Shown here piece by piece: positions 1-7,034 of a DNA stretch of 14,057 nt (position 1 is its first letter; each line of letters starts with the position of its first letter). The notes beneath the pieces are model-generated. The model saw only the letters and a list, made by a program, of their open reading frames with translations, had not been told where the DNA came from and did not search any database. Made by a program: the position numbers and the translations under genes. The DNA is from Smithella sp. ME-1. Lineage in GTDB: Bacteria > Desulfobacterota > Syntrophia > Syntrophales > Smithellaceae. The stretch lies in contig AWGX01000914.1 of the NCBI GenBank assembly GCA_000495415.1, forward strand, positions 1 to 14,057, read 5' to 3'.

Positions 1-30
1 CTTGCCTCTGGAGCTTTTTACAAGTCTGTA

Positions 31-74
31 TATAATTAAAGTATTTCATCACCTAATTGAAGTGATGATAATTT
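31..74 (+). promoter_or_regulatory. purF leader: possible -10 box and hairpin with T-run
   Basis: TATAAT lies at 31-36, but I see no good -35 at a normal distance, so the promoter is only tentative. Downstream, TCATCAC (46-52) and GTGATGA (62-68) form a 7-bp perfect inverted repeat with a 9-base loop, followed by TAATTTTTAG. This could be the terminator of a gene to the left of the window. If transcription starts near 43, it could instead be an attenuator-like hairpin in the purF leader. A second near-palindrome, CCGTCTAGGCGG, lies about 20 bases before the purF start. No purine riboswitch core was recognised. Confidence 0.35.
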
Positions 75-126
75 TTAGAGAGAATTAAATTTATCCATCC
101 GTCTAGGCGGGTTAAAGAGAGGCCAC

Positions 127-1554
127 ATGTTATCCTTATTTGAAGAACATCAAGACGAATCAGGACGTCCTCGTGAAGAATGCGGCATTTTCGCGATTTA
201 CGATCACGAGGAAGCTTCCCGCGTGACTTTCTTCGGCCTTTTTGCCTTACAGCATCGTGGTCAGGAATCGGCCGGCATCGTCAGTTCCGACGGTTGTCAG
301 GTCTGGGAACACAAAGGTATGGGACTGGCTGCCGAAGTATTTAAAGAAGAGCACCTGCAAAAACTTCCGGGCAAACTGGCTATCGGGCATGTCCGTTATT
401 CCACGACAGGCTCCTCCACCATTTCAAACGCGCAGCCTTTTTTAGTTCACTTTGCCGGAGATTATTACGCTCTGGCTCATAACGGCAATATTCTCAACGC
501 GCAGAAATTACGCAAAGAACTGGAGGACAGCGGATCGATTTTTCAATCCACGATGGATAGCGAAATTGTTGTTCATCGGATGGCGCATCACATGAAAAAA
601 GGACTGGAAAAAGCGCTGGCTGCCGCTCTCTCTCGCCTGGAAGGCGCGTACTGTTTCATCATGATGACGCGCGATAAAATAATCGCTGCGCGCGACCCGC
701 GTGGTTTCCGGCCCCTGGCGCTGGGAAAACTAAACGGCAGCTGGGTAGTCGCTTCGGAGACCTGCGCTTTTGATCTGGTCGGCGCAGAGTACGTGCGCGA
801 TGTCGAACCCGGTGAAGTTTTAATTATAGACGGGAAGGGTGTAAGAAGCATCCATCCTTTCCCGGAGATTAAACACTGCCATTGTATTTTTGAGTTGATT
901 TATTTTGCCCGTCCTGACAGTCAGATTTTCGGCCAGAATGTTTATTTGTGCCGCAAGCGTTTGGGACATGAATTAGCGCGTGAATACAAACCGGATGTCG
1001 ATCTTGTTATGCCCTTTCCGGATTCGGGTGTCTACGCCGCTCTTGGTTACGCGGAAGAAAGCGGCATCGGTTTTGAAATGGGTATGATTCGTAACCACTA
1101 CATCGGCCGCACATTTATTCAACCATCTCAACCTATGCGCGATTTCGGTGTGCGCGTCAAACTTAATCCTGTGCGGGCTATTTTGGAAGGCAAGAAAGTT
1201 TTAATTGTGGAAGATTCCATAATCCGCGGCACAACCAGCCGCAACCGCGTAAAAAATCTGCGCAGTATCGGAATAAAAGAACTGCATATGGCGGTCAGCT
1301 GTCCACCGACGGTTTATCCCTGTCCGTACGGTATTGATTTTTCATCCAAAGGTGAGCTCCTTGCGGCGAAAAAAGAAAACGAAAAAGCCATTGCCGATTT
1401 CATCGGTTTGGATTCCATTCACTACCTTTCCATAGATGGAATGATAAGGGCGACCGGCCTGAACAAAGATTGTTTCTGCCTTGCCTGTTATACCGGTGAT
1501 TATCCTATTGCGCCGCCGGAGACGATTGATAAGTTTTGCATGGAAATGAAGTAG
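127..1554 (+). CDS. purF: Amidophosphoribosyltransferase (glutamine PRPP amidotransferase)
   Basis: Catalyses the first committed step of purine synthesis in the cytoplasm: PRPP plus glutamine gives 5-phosphoribosylamine. The N-terminal class II glutaminase domain is intact: Cys19 in ECGIF is the expected nucleophile, exposed after removal of an 18-residue propeptide. Arg90 sits in GHVRYSTTG, Asn119-Gly120 in AHNGN, and Asp144 in MDSE. The C-terminal phosphoribosyltransferase domain has the PRPP loop VLIVEDSIIRGTTS (358-371). Cys253, Cys399, Cys451 and Cys454 match the four ligands of the [4Fe-4S] cluster of the Bacillus-type enzyme, so this is the cluster-containing, propeptide class. The length of 475 residues is normal. 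The start is supported by AGAGAGG five bases upstream of the ATG. No other pur gene is in the window; the next feature is a palindromic repeat just 3 bases after the stop. Confidence 0.97.
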   Translation: MLSLFEEHQDESGRPREECGIFAIYDHEEASRVTFFGLFALQHRGQESAGIVSSDGCQVWEHKGMGLAAEVFKEEHLQKLPGKLAIGHVRYSTTGSSTISNAQPFLVHFAGDYYALAHNGNILNAQKLRKELEDSGSIFQSTMDSEIVVHRMAHHMKKGLEKALAAALSRLEGAYCFIMMTRDKIIAARDPRGFRPLALGKLNGSWVVASETCAFDLVGAEYVRDVEPGEVLIIDGKGVRSIHPFPEIKHCHCIFELIYFARPDSQIFGQNVYLCRKRLGHELAREYKPDVDLVMPFPDSGVYAALGYAEESGIGFEMGMIRNHYIGRTFIQPSQPMRDFGVRVKLNPVRAILEGKKVLIVEDSIIRGTTSRNRVKNLRSIGIKELHMAVSCPPTVYPCPYGIDFSSKGELLAAKKENEKAIADFIGLDSIHYLSIDGMIRATGLNKDCFCLACYTGDYPIAPPETIDKFCMEMK

Positions 1555-1557
1555 GGG

Positions 1558-1685
1558 TCATACCATTCCGCTTTTTCCGGCTAACTTTGTTGGCATCGTC
1601 GTCGGCTTCCTCGACGTATATTCATATACGCCTGCGGTGCCTCCTCCTCGCCGCCTCGTTATCCAAAAAAATCGAAACGGTATGA
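1558..1685. repeat. 128-bp imperfect palindromic element (REP/MITE-like)
   Basis: The ends are inverted repeats of each other: the left arm 1558-1580 (begins TCATACCATTCCG) matches the reverse complement of the right arm 1663-1685 (begins TCATACCGTTTCG) at 18 of 23 positions. Inside are a hairpin GCTAAC-TTT-GTTGGC (1580-1594, one G-U pair) and a central hairpin CGTATAT-TC-ATATACG (1615-1630, 7 bp perfect). The rest is CG-rich with CTCCTCCTCG/GTCGTCG-type runs. No reading frame inside looks coding. It starts 3 bases after the purF stop, so the folded transcript may also serve as the purF terminator. I believe similar palindromes are dispersed in Desulfobacterota genomes, but this is from memory. 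No second copy is seen in this window. Confidence 0.7.
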
Positions 1686-1773
1686 TATAGGCAATTTTAA
1701 AAACATTCTTCTTTACAAAAAAATCAGATTTGTTACGCTCGTGATGAAATAATACGAGATACTTCCTTTATCG

Positions 1774-1797
1774 ATTTCAATATTAATTATTTGAAAT
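1774..1797. promoter_or_regulatory. Inverted repeat upstream of the orphan nuclease-like gene
   Basis: ATTTCAA (1774-1780) and TTGAAAT (1791-1797) are exact reverse complements separated by the 10-base, AT-only spacer TATTAATTAT. The right arm ends 12 bases before the ATG at 1810. The geometry fits a dimeric repressor operator or a small leader hairpin close to the ribosome-binding region. The rest of the gap, 1686-1773, holds no promoter I would defend. Confidence 0.4.
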
Positions 1798-1809
1798 GAA
1801 TTAAAGACT

Positions 1810-3102
1810 ATGGAAACAAAAAAAGATCTCATCACTATAATGGTTCATGGCGCGGATTCTATAGGCATTGACATGCATACCACTAACTTGGATGACCGCA
1901 ACTACAAGCTCGTTTTTGAGCCTTTTAATACTGAGCGCCGACTCTGTGAGTATGATGGTGTTATAACCTTTCAACGTCTGTACGAGAAATTCGAGCGCAA
2001 ATCCAACTACATGAAATCTTGGATAGAAAATTCGTGCTTACGTGACAAGCTCGACAAGCGGGAAAAGGAAGCAGACATTCTGATAGAGAAAGGTGGTTTT
2101 ATTGTTTTTCTACTTCATGAACCGTTTCTCGATCATGTGGACTATTCAGAGTACCGTGATACTGACCTAGTCAAACGCTTCTTAAACTGGGATGGACTCA
2201 ATAGAACGGACTATGATCAACGGCTGACATCACTGAATTGTGTTCGCAATGAGTTCGCCGAATTCTTTAAGCTCTATGGCGCTGCACAGTCGTGCTTTAA
2301 CCATTATGGAAGTTTGCCGTGGCTAGATTTGGCACGAATAAATGGAAGGTCGGTAAGCATGATTATTACTGACAAATTATTCTTTATCCCATGTCTGTTG
2401 CCCGACCAGCGTGGGAAACAAAAAGAGGAATTCTTCCGTCTCCTGTCAGAAGCCATCGTCTCGTGTGTCAAAAAGCTTCGCGTCGAACTCCCATCATGGG
2501 CTGACGAGTTCCTCTTGCCAAATGAGAAATCTATCGTCGAAGAGCAGTCAACATTGTCTGAACGTCTTAAAGCGCTGGAGCAGGAACGAGAAACGCTGAC
2601 CAGATATAAAATGGTTCTCGTAGGTGATAGTGACACACTTGTTGATGCCGTCGTAAACCTGCTGACAAAGGGGCTAAACCTCAAGATTGATTCCGACGAC
2701 GATTTCCGTGAAGATATTTCCATTCTGGACGAAAATGGACAACTATCAGCGCTAGGTGAAATCAAAGGGACGTCTCGGGGCGTCAAACGAGAGTATATTA
2801 ACCAAGCTGATAGCCATCGAGAGCGAGCGGAATTGCCATCAGACTTTCCAACTCTTCTTATAATTAATACGAATACAAAGAACACTCGTACGCTACAGGA
2901 TAAAGATCAGGATGTTCCATCCGAGCAGGTGAAACATGCAGTTAAGATGAAAGTACTCGTGCTCCGAACCCTTGATCTCCTCAATCTGCTCTCCCTTATG
3001 CAGAAAGGTCAAATCCAAACCAGTGGTATTCTCGATTTATTGAAAACGCAAGTGGGATGGCTCAGAGTTATCGATGACGAGATTAGGATTCAAAAAGAAT
3101 AA
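1810..3102 (+). CDS. Uncharacterised protein with putative C-terminal PD-(D/E)XK nuclease domain
   Basis: I do not recognise the family by name. Three regions are visible. Residues about 1-230 are a mixed alpha/beta region with hydrophobic strands (YKLVFEPF near 32, DGVITFQ near 49, GGFIVFLLHEP near 95), possibly Rossmann-like. Residues about 240-268 are charged and helical, probably a short coiled coil (SERLKALEQERETLTRY). Residues about 270-420 read as a restriction-endonuclease fold: a helix LVDAVVNLL, then Glu301-Asp302 in EDISIL, then Glu317-x-Lys319 in LGEIKG, then a strand FPTLLIINTNT and a C-terminal helix LDLLNLLSLM. The D...ExK spacing is the usual active-site pattern. There is no signal peptide or membrane segment. 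The ribosome-binding site is weak (TTAAAG). It stands alone, with no methylase or helicase beside it. The nuclease call is an inference from motif pattern; a role in defence is a guess. Confidence 0.7.
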   Translation: METKKDLITIMVHGADSIGIDMHTTNLDDRNYKLVFEPFNTERRLCEYDGVITFQRLYEKFERKSNYMKSWIENSCLRDKLDKREKEADILIEKGGFIVFLLHEPFLDHVDYSEYRDTDLVKRFLNWDGLNRTDYDQRLTSLNCVRNEFAEFFKLYGAAQSCFNHYGSLPWLDLARINGRSVSMIITDKLFFIPCLLPDQRGKQKEEFFRLLSEAIVSCVKKLRVELPSWADEFLLPNEKSIVEEQSTLSERLKALEQERETLTRYKMVLVGDSDTLVDAVVNLLTKGLNLKIDSDDDFREDISILDENGQLSALGEIKGTSRGVKREYINQADSHRERAELPSDFPTLLIINTNTKNTRTLQDKDQDVPSEQVKHAVKMKVLVLRTLDLLNLLSLMQKGQIQTSGILDLLKTQVGWLRVIDDEIRIQKE

Positions 3103-3176
3103 ATAGCGCTTTTATTAAAAATTCCCAGGAAGTAATTTGCTTTTACGCGTAACTAATTTTTTGTCATCCTAAATAA

Positions 3177-3983
3177 ATGAAACAGAAATTAAAAATAAAA
3201 TTATTGTTTCTTGTCGTAGCGATGTTTTTGGGAGGGTGTGATATGCAAAACAGGTTTCTTTATTTCCCCGATCCACAGTGGCCGACGGAATCTGGTCTCG
3301 AATACGAAGGAATGAAACTCTGGCAGGCGACTGCTGATGATTATCAGGGATTGGTTGCCGCTCAGGAGGCTCCGGCACCCAACGGCACCATTGTTCTTTT
3401 TCACGGCAACGGCGGAACCGCCCTCGACAGAGGATTTTATTTCGCGCCTTTTATGGGTCTGGGTTTTCGCGTCATATTAGCCGAATATCCGAAATACGGT
3501 GGCCGTCCCGGAAAGGTAGGCGAAAAGCCTTTTGTTGCAGCCGGATTAGAAACTGTTCGCCTGGCCTATGAACAATATAAAGAGCCGCTTTATCTTGTTG
3601 GGGAATCGCTTGGCTGTGGTGTTGTTGCCGCTATCGCCCAAAAAACATCTGTTCCCATTGCCGGCATAATATTAATTACGCCTTGGGATACGCTGGCATC
3701 TGTGGCCAAATCACTATTTCCTTTTCTTCCCGTGCAATTGGTTCTCACCGATAAATACGATAGCATTTCAAACCTTAAAGAATTTAAAAATAAAATTTCC
3801 GTAGTCGGGGCGGAACGCGACGAAATCCTGCCGGTTAAGCATGCAGTCAATTTATATAACGCTCTTTCCGAGGATCGCAAGCGGATGTGGATAATCAAAG
3901 GCGCACACCATAACGACTGGCCGATATACGCAGAAAAAACTTTGTTTAAAGAAATAACCGATTTTGTGAAAATAACTGATTAA
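3177..3983 (+). CDS. Alpha/beta hydrolase, predicted lipoprotein
   Basis: A serine hydrolase of the alpha/beta fold, resembling the YfhR/ABHD13 group; its substrate is unknown. A lipoprotein signal is clear: basic start, hydrophobic core, lipobox LGGC with Cys21 as the lipidated residue. Asp22 follows at +2, which in E. coli would keep the protein in the inner membrane facing the periplasm. The oxyanion motif is HGNGG (76-80). The nucleophile elbow is GESLG with Ser144. Asp215 (ERDEILP) is the likely acid and His245 (AHHND) the likely base, so the triad is complete. The length of 268 residues is normal. No obvious Shine-Dalgarno precedes the ATG, but the signal peptide fixes the start. It is followed after 18 bp by a small secreted protein and is probably cotranscribed with it. 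Confidence 0.85.
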   Translation: MKQKLKIKLLFLVVAMFLGGCDMQNRFLYFPDPQWPTESGLEYEGMKLWQATADDYQGLVAAQEAPAPNGTIVLFHGNGGTALDRGFYFAPFMGLGFRVILAEYPKYGGRPGKVGEKPFVAAGLETVRLAYEQYKEPLYLVGESLGCGVVAAIAQKTSVPIAGIILITPWDTLASVAKSLFPFLPVQLVLTDKYDSISNLKEFKNKISVVGAERDEILPVKHAVNLYNALSEDRKRMWIIKGAHHNDWPIYAEKTLFKEITDFVKITD

Positions 3984-4001
3984 TTTTTGTGTGAAAGAAG
4001 T

Positions 4002-4370
4002 ATGAAGAAAATATTAATTATTACATTTGTATTTATTGCTTTGTTTACTTTCGTGGCTATTGCTCAGGATAATATCGAAAAAAAGAAAATCGAATTTCTG
4101 ATATCATCGGTACAGAATTTAAAAGGGGCAAAATTTATTAGAAATGGAGCAGAGCATGACTGCGTGGAAGCCGCGAAACATTTACGCCTAAAACTGGAAA
4201 AAGCCGGCAATCGTGTCAAAACGGCCAATGACTTTATACGGTTGTGCGCTTCCAAGTCTTATATTACAGGTACAACTTACATAATAAAATTTCCTGACGG
4301 TAAAACTATCACGTCAGAAAAATATTTACGGGAAAAACTAAGGGAATATTCTTCAACCGGCAAAAATTAA
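4002..4370 (+). CDS. Small secreted DUF5329-like protein
   Basis: A 122-residue protein with a Sec signal peptide (MKK, a hydrophobic stretch to about residue 20, cleavage likely after AIA before Gln). The mature part contains IEFLISSVQNLKGAKFIRNG, then a Cys near HDCVEAAKHL, then DFIRLCASKSYITGTTYIIKFPDGK. This matches my memory of the DUF5329 family of small periplasmic proteins of unknown function. The two cysteines (in HDC and RLCAS) may form a disulfide. I chose the ATG at 4002 rather than the in-frame TTG at 3987, because GAAAGAAG sits just before it and the signal peptide then starts normally. It follows the lipoprotein hydrolase gene and probably shares its transcript. Confidence 0.8.
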   Translation: MKKILIITFVFIALFTFVAIAQDNIEKKKIEFLISSVQNLKGAKFIRNGAEHDCVEAAKHLRLKLEKAGNRVKTANDFIRLCASKSYITGTTYIIKFPDGKTITSEKYLREKLREYSSTGKN

Positions 4371-4390
4371 TGGGACAGCTACAATTAATT

Positions 4391-4438
4391 TATTTACATA
4401 TTTTTCTTGTTGCATTGTTAATGTAAATAGACTATAAT
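4391..4438 (+). promoter_or_regulatory. Toxin-antitoxin promoter with embedded operator palindrome
   Basis: TTGCAT (4410-4415) and TATAAT (4433-4438) are separated by exactly 17 bases, giving a strong sigma70-type promoter with its start near 4445. TATTTACAT (4391-4399) and ATGTAAATA (4421-4429) are perfect 9-bp inverted repeats whose half-sites bracket the -35 box; the second fills most of the spacer up to the -10. This is the expected layout for autorepression of a Phd/YefM-RelE pair by its own antitoxin-toxin complex. Confidence 0.75.
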
Positions 4439-4467
4439 TATGACCAATAAAAAACAAGGACATAAAT

Positions 4468-4740
4468 ATGAATAAGACAATTCCATTGGCGGAAGCCAAG
4501 AAAAATCTATCGGCTCTTGTTAGAGATGTTGAAGCAAAATATGACCGATTTACCATCACTAAAAATGGCGTCAATGAAGCGGTTCTAATGAGTTGTGATG
4601 AGTTTGACGGGTTACTTGAAACTTTGGATATTCTTTCCAATAAGGAAGAAAAAGATGCCATTGCCAGAGCAAAAAAACAAGTTAGAAACGGCAAAACCAT
4701 TTCTCTTTCCGCCATTAAAAAGAAATACAAACTCCCATGA
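4468..4740 (+). CDS. Type II antitoxin, Phd/YefM family
   Basis: A 90-residue antitoxin expected to bind the adjacent RelE-type toxin through its C-terminal tail and to bind the operator upstream through its N-terminal domain. The N-terminus IPLAEAKKNLSALVRDVE, then DRFTITKNGVNEAVLMSCDEF, is the characteristic Phd/YefM fold, here in the form often paired with RelE/ParE toxins. The C-terminal part (EEKDAIARAKKQVRNGKTIS) is charged and helical, typical of the toxin-wrapping segment. AAGGA (4456-4460) lies seven bases before the ATG. The gene overlaps the toxin start by four bases (ATGA), giving translational coupling. Autoregulation is likely through the palindrome at 4391-4429. Confidence 0.92.
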   Translation: MNKTIPLAEAKKNLSALVRDVEAKYDRFTITKNGVNEAVLMSCDEFDGLLETLDILSNKEEKDAIARAKKQVRNGKTISLSAIKKKYKLP

Positions 4741-4997
4741 AATACAATATTGAATTAGCACAAGAAGCTGCAGCTGATGTTGATGAGCTCTTTTATGCGG
4801 ACAAGAAACTCCTTGCCCGCATTTTGAAAAAAATTGAATCTCTTGCCGAGAATCCCCGTGGAGGAAAAACTTTGACAGGTAATCACAAAGGTGAGTTTTC
4901 TTTGCGGGTTGGTGCCTACCGAATTGTTTACGAACTCAACACATCCGGCCATATCATTTTTATTCTTACGATTAAGCATCGAAAGCATGTTTACTAG
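4737..4997 (+). CDS. Type II toxin, RelE/ParE superfamily
   Basis: An 86-residue basic protein of the RelE/ParE fold, probably a ribosome-dependent mRNA endonuclease, although ParE-like gyrase poisoning cannot be excluded by eye. Visible family features are the N-terminal strand YNIELAQEAAADVDEL, a helical hairpin with KKIESLAENP, then EFSLRVGAYRIVYEL and the C-terminal ILTIKHRKHVY. Arg57, Arg62, His81, Arg82 and Tyr86 are the basic/aromatic residues expected of an active RelE-type toxin, so the gene looks intact. It starts within the antitoxin stop (ATGA) and ends 8 bases before the end of the convergent acyl-CoA synthetase gene. Confidence 0.92.
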   Translation: MKYNIELAQEAAADVDELFYADKKLLARILKKIESLAENPRGGKTLTGNHKGEFSLRVGAYRIVYELNTSGHIIFILTIKHRKHVY

Positions 4998-5005
4998 TGA
5001 TAAAG

Positions 5006-6850
5006 CTAGCCTCGTCTTTCTATGCCTTTCCAGAACTTATCCTCAAGCTCTCTCTTTACGAGTTTGCCGTCGATATGCCGGGGAAGTTCTGCTGCAAATT
5101 CAACAATTTTAGGAATTTTGAATCCGCGCAAACCGTTCTTCCTGCAGTGTTCCAGAATGTCCTCTTTGTTTATTGCTGAGTTCTTTTTCAGCTGTATGAC
5201 AGCGGCTACACACTCGCCCAAATCTGCATCCGGTGCCCGGACAACCGCTACGTCTGTCACCTCGTCGTGATTATTGATTATTCTTTCAATCTCATTAGGA
5301 TAGATGTTCACGCCACCGCTGATAATCATTTCTTTTACTCTGCCGGTTAAATAAACATATCCATCCTCATCCATGTAACCAATCAAGCCGTCATCAAACC
5401 ATCTTACGCCATCAACGAATTCAAAAACGCTTTTTGTTTTTTCCGGAGATCCGGAATATTTTAAACTTTCCGTCATCATGGTTCTGTTAAATATATAGCC
5501 TTGCTCATTCGGTGCGCACCATTTGGCTTCTTCTTTATTATAAATTCCCAGTTCACCGCAGCGGGCTTTGCCCACGCTCGCCAGTCTTTTGGGATTTTGT
5601 TCATAGTCTTCAGGAATCAGAGTTGTTACAACCGCAGTTTCCGATGATCCGTAGAATTCATGGAAAACATTATTTTTACAGCCTCTTTCTTTGAAAAATC
5701 TGTTCGCGGCTTCTTTAAGTTCCGGAGACGCTGGCGCGGAACCGCATATTAAGGATTTCATGGAACTCAAATCGTACTTATTCTTCACATTATCGGGAAG
5801 ATGCAGCAGTCTATCAATAATTGTGGGGACAATAAATACCCAACCTATCCTCTCCTTTTCTATCAGCTTCAGAAGTTCTTCAGCATTGAAGTTTCTCATG
5901 GCGACTCCGGTTGCCCCGTGAAGCAGCAATGGTGTCCATCCGATGATTGACGCGGCATGATAAACCGGACTCGGCATCAAGAGTCTGATGTTAGCTGATT
6001 TCTTATCCTTGATCTTATGAGCGCCAAACCAATAAGTAAAGCTCACCTGTTTTACCAAAAGCGTTAAATAATCTTTAAGCGATGTCTTCGGTTTTTCTGA
6101 TGTATCGCTTATCAGATACCCGAATCCATCAAAATAATTTACATTTTTCGGAGCACCCGTTGTACCGCCGCTATAGGGATTGAGCGCAAGGGCGATACTG
6201 ACCTTCGGCATGGTATTCGCAGACTTGGACAACAAATCTTCGTACAACATGACGCCATCTTTAAGTTTTGCTCCGACCATAACATAGTGTTTCACCGTGG
6301 TAAGTTTATCTTTGATAGCAATAACGTCATCATAAAATTCTTCGTCGAAGATTAAGATTTTCGGTGATGCCCTGTTTATTGCTCCGGCAAGATCGTCTCC
6401 CTTCAAATGCCAGTTTAGAAACGGCATGGGGCAGCCTATAAGCGAACCGGCAAAAAGCGCTTCAAAAAATTCGTTGCCATTAAGAAGAAGTTCGGCGAAT
6501 CTATCTTTGGGTTTTAAGCCAAGCGCCTGTAATCCATTCGCCAGCCGGAGCACTCTATCCTTAAGCTCCCGGTAGGTGATTCTCTTTTCTCCGGTAATGA
6601 TTGCTTCTCTGTCACCGAAAACATCCCACATCGATACAAACATGCTGGCTACAAGATCATCGAGTTTAAAAGTAAAGACGCATTTTATACTTTTGATAAA
6701 ACCGGTTTTGGTCACGGTTTTAAACAAAATTTTTATGATAGTCACTAAACCCAATTGTTTTATTGCTACCAAAGCAACTCCGCGGGTTTCTTTCATAAAA
6801 ATTAAGCGGGGCAAGTTTAACAGAACCGAAAAAAAACTTTTTTCTTTCAT
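5006..6850 (-). CDS. AMP-forming acyl-CoA synthetase (ANL superfamily)
   Basis: Activates a carboxylic acid with ATP to an acyl-adenylate and then to the CoA thioester; the acid is not predictable here, and a fatty, aromatic or alicyclic acid is possible. Motifs in order: the phosphate loop YSGGTTGAPK (226-235); YGSSE (400-404); the adenylate motif from WFDDG (484) to the hinge GRVKE with Arg504; ISGGVNIYP (510-518); and the catalytic Lys596 in DGKLVKREL. All key residues are present. The YSGGTTG variant in place of YTSGTTG, with Asn236 where Gly is usual, is a little atypical. About 60 basic and hydrophobic N-terminal residues precede the domain and may give membrane association. AAAGGCGG (complement of 6861-6868) lies 10 bases before the ATG. 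The gene is separated from the upstream DUF4129 gene by 184 bp, in which I see no convincing promoter or terminator. Confidence 0.93.
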   Translation of the reverse strand: MKEKSFFSVLLNLPRLIFMKETRGVALVAIKQLGLVTIIKILFKTVTKTGFIKSIKCVFTFKLDDLVASMFVSMWDVFGDREAIITGEKRITYRELKDRVLRLANGLQALGLKPKDRFAELLLNGNEFFEALFAGSLIGCPMPFLNWHLKGDDLAGAINRASPKILIFDEEFYDDVIAIKDKLTTVKHYVMVGAKLKDGVMLYEDLLSKSANTMPKVSIALALNPYSGGTTGAPKNVNYFDGFGYLISDTSEKPKTSLKDYLTLLVKQVSFTYWFGAHKIKDKKSANIRLLMPSPVYHAASIIGWTPLLLHGATGVAMRNFNAEELLKLIEKERIGWVFIVPTIIDRLLHLPDNVKNKYDLSSMKSLICGSAPASPELKEAANRFFKERGCKNNVFHEFYGSSETAVVTTLIPEDYEQNPKRLASVGKARCGELGIYNKEEAKWCAPNEQGYIFNRTMMTESLKYSGSPEKTKSVFEFVDGVRWFDDGLIGYMDEDGYVYLTGRVKEMIISGGVNIYPNEIERIINNHDEVTDVAVVRAPDADLGECVAAVIQLKKNSAINKEDILEHCRKNGLRGFKIPKIVEFAAELPRHIDGKLVKRELEDKFWKGIERRG

Positions 6851-7034
6851 AAAATATAAACCGCCTTTGAAATAAAATGATAGATATCCTCAACGAGGAG
6901 AGCATCATAAAACCGAAGACCAGAAGTCTGATTATACTGGATGCTGTTTTTTTCTTTTCTCCATTTTGGTCTTTTCGTCAATATATTTTTCAGCACACTT
7001 ATGGTTCCAGAATTTCAAAATCTTTCTAAAATTT

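Noticed and set aside
2304..2885. 193-codon minus-strand open frame inside the nuclease-like gene
   Set aside because: Ser/Arg-rich antisense shadow with no ribosome-binding site; the plus-strand frame has the better protein-like composition and motifs.
3131..3165. Possible terminator after the nuclease-like gene (TTACGCGTAA followed by a T-run)
   Set aside because: The palindrome has no loop and so cannot form a useful hairpin in RNA; I see no better stem nearby.
3987..4001. In-frame TTG as the start of the DUF5329-like gene
   Set aside because: It would put five residues (TTG CGA-like stretch MCERS) before a normal signal peptide; the ATG at 4002 has a better ribosome-binding site.
6913..6960. 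TATAAT on the minus strand (complement of 6931-6936) as acyl-CoA synthetase promoter, and a weak CCAG/CTGG hairpin with a T-run
   Set aside because: No -35 box at 16-18 bases from the TATAAT, and the stem is only four base pairs, so neither is supported.
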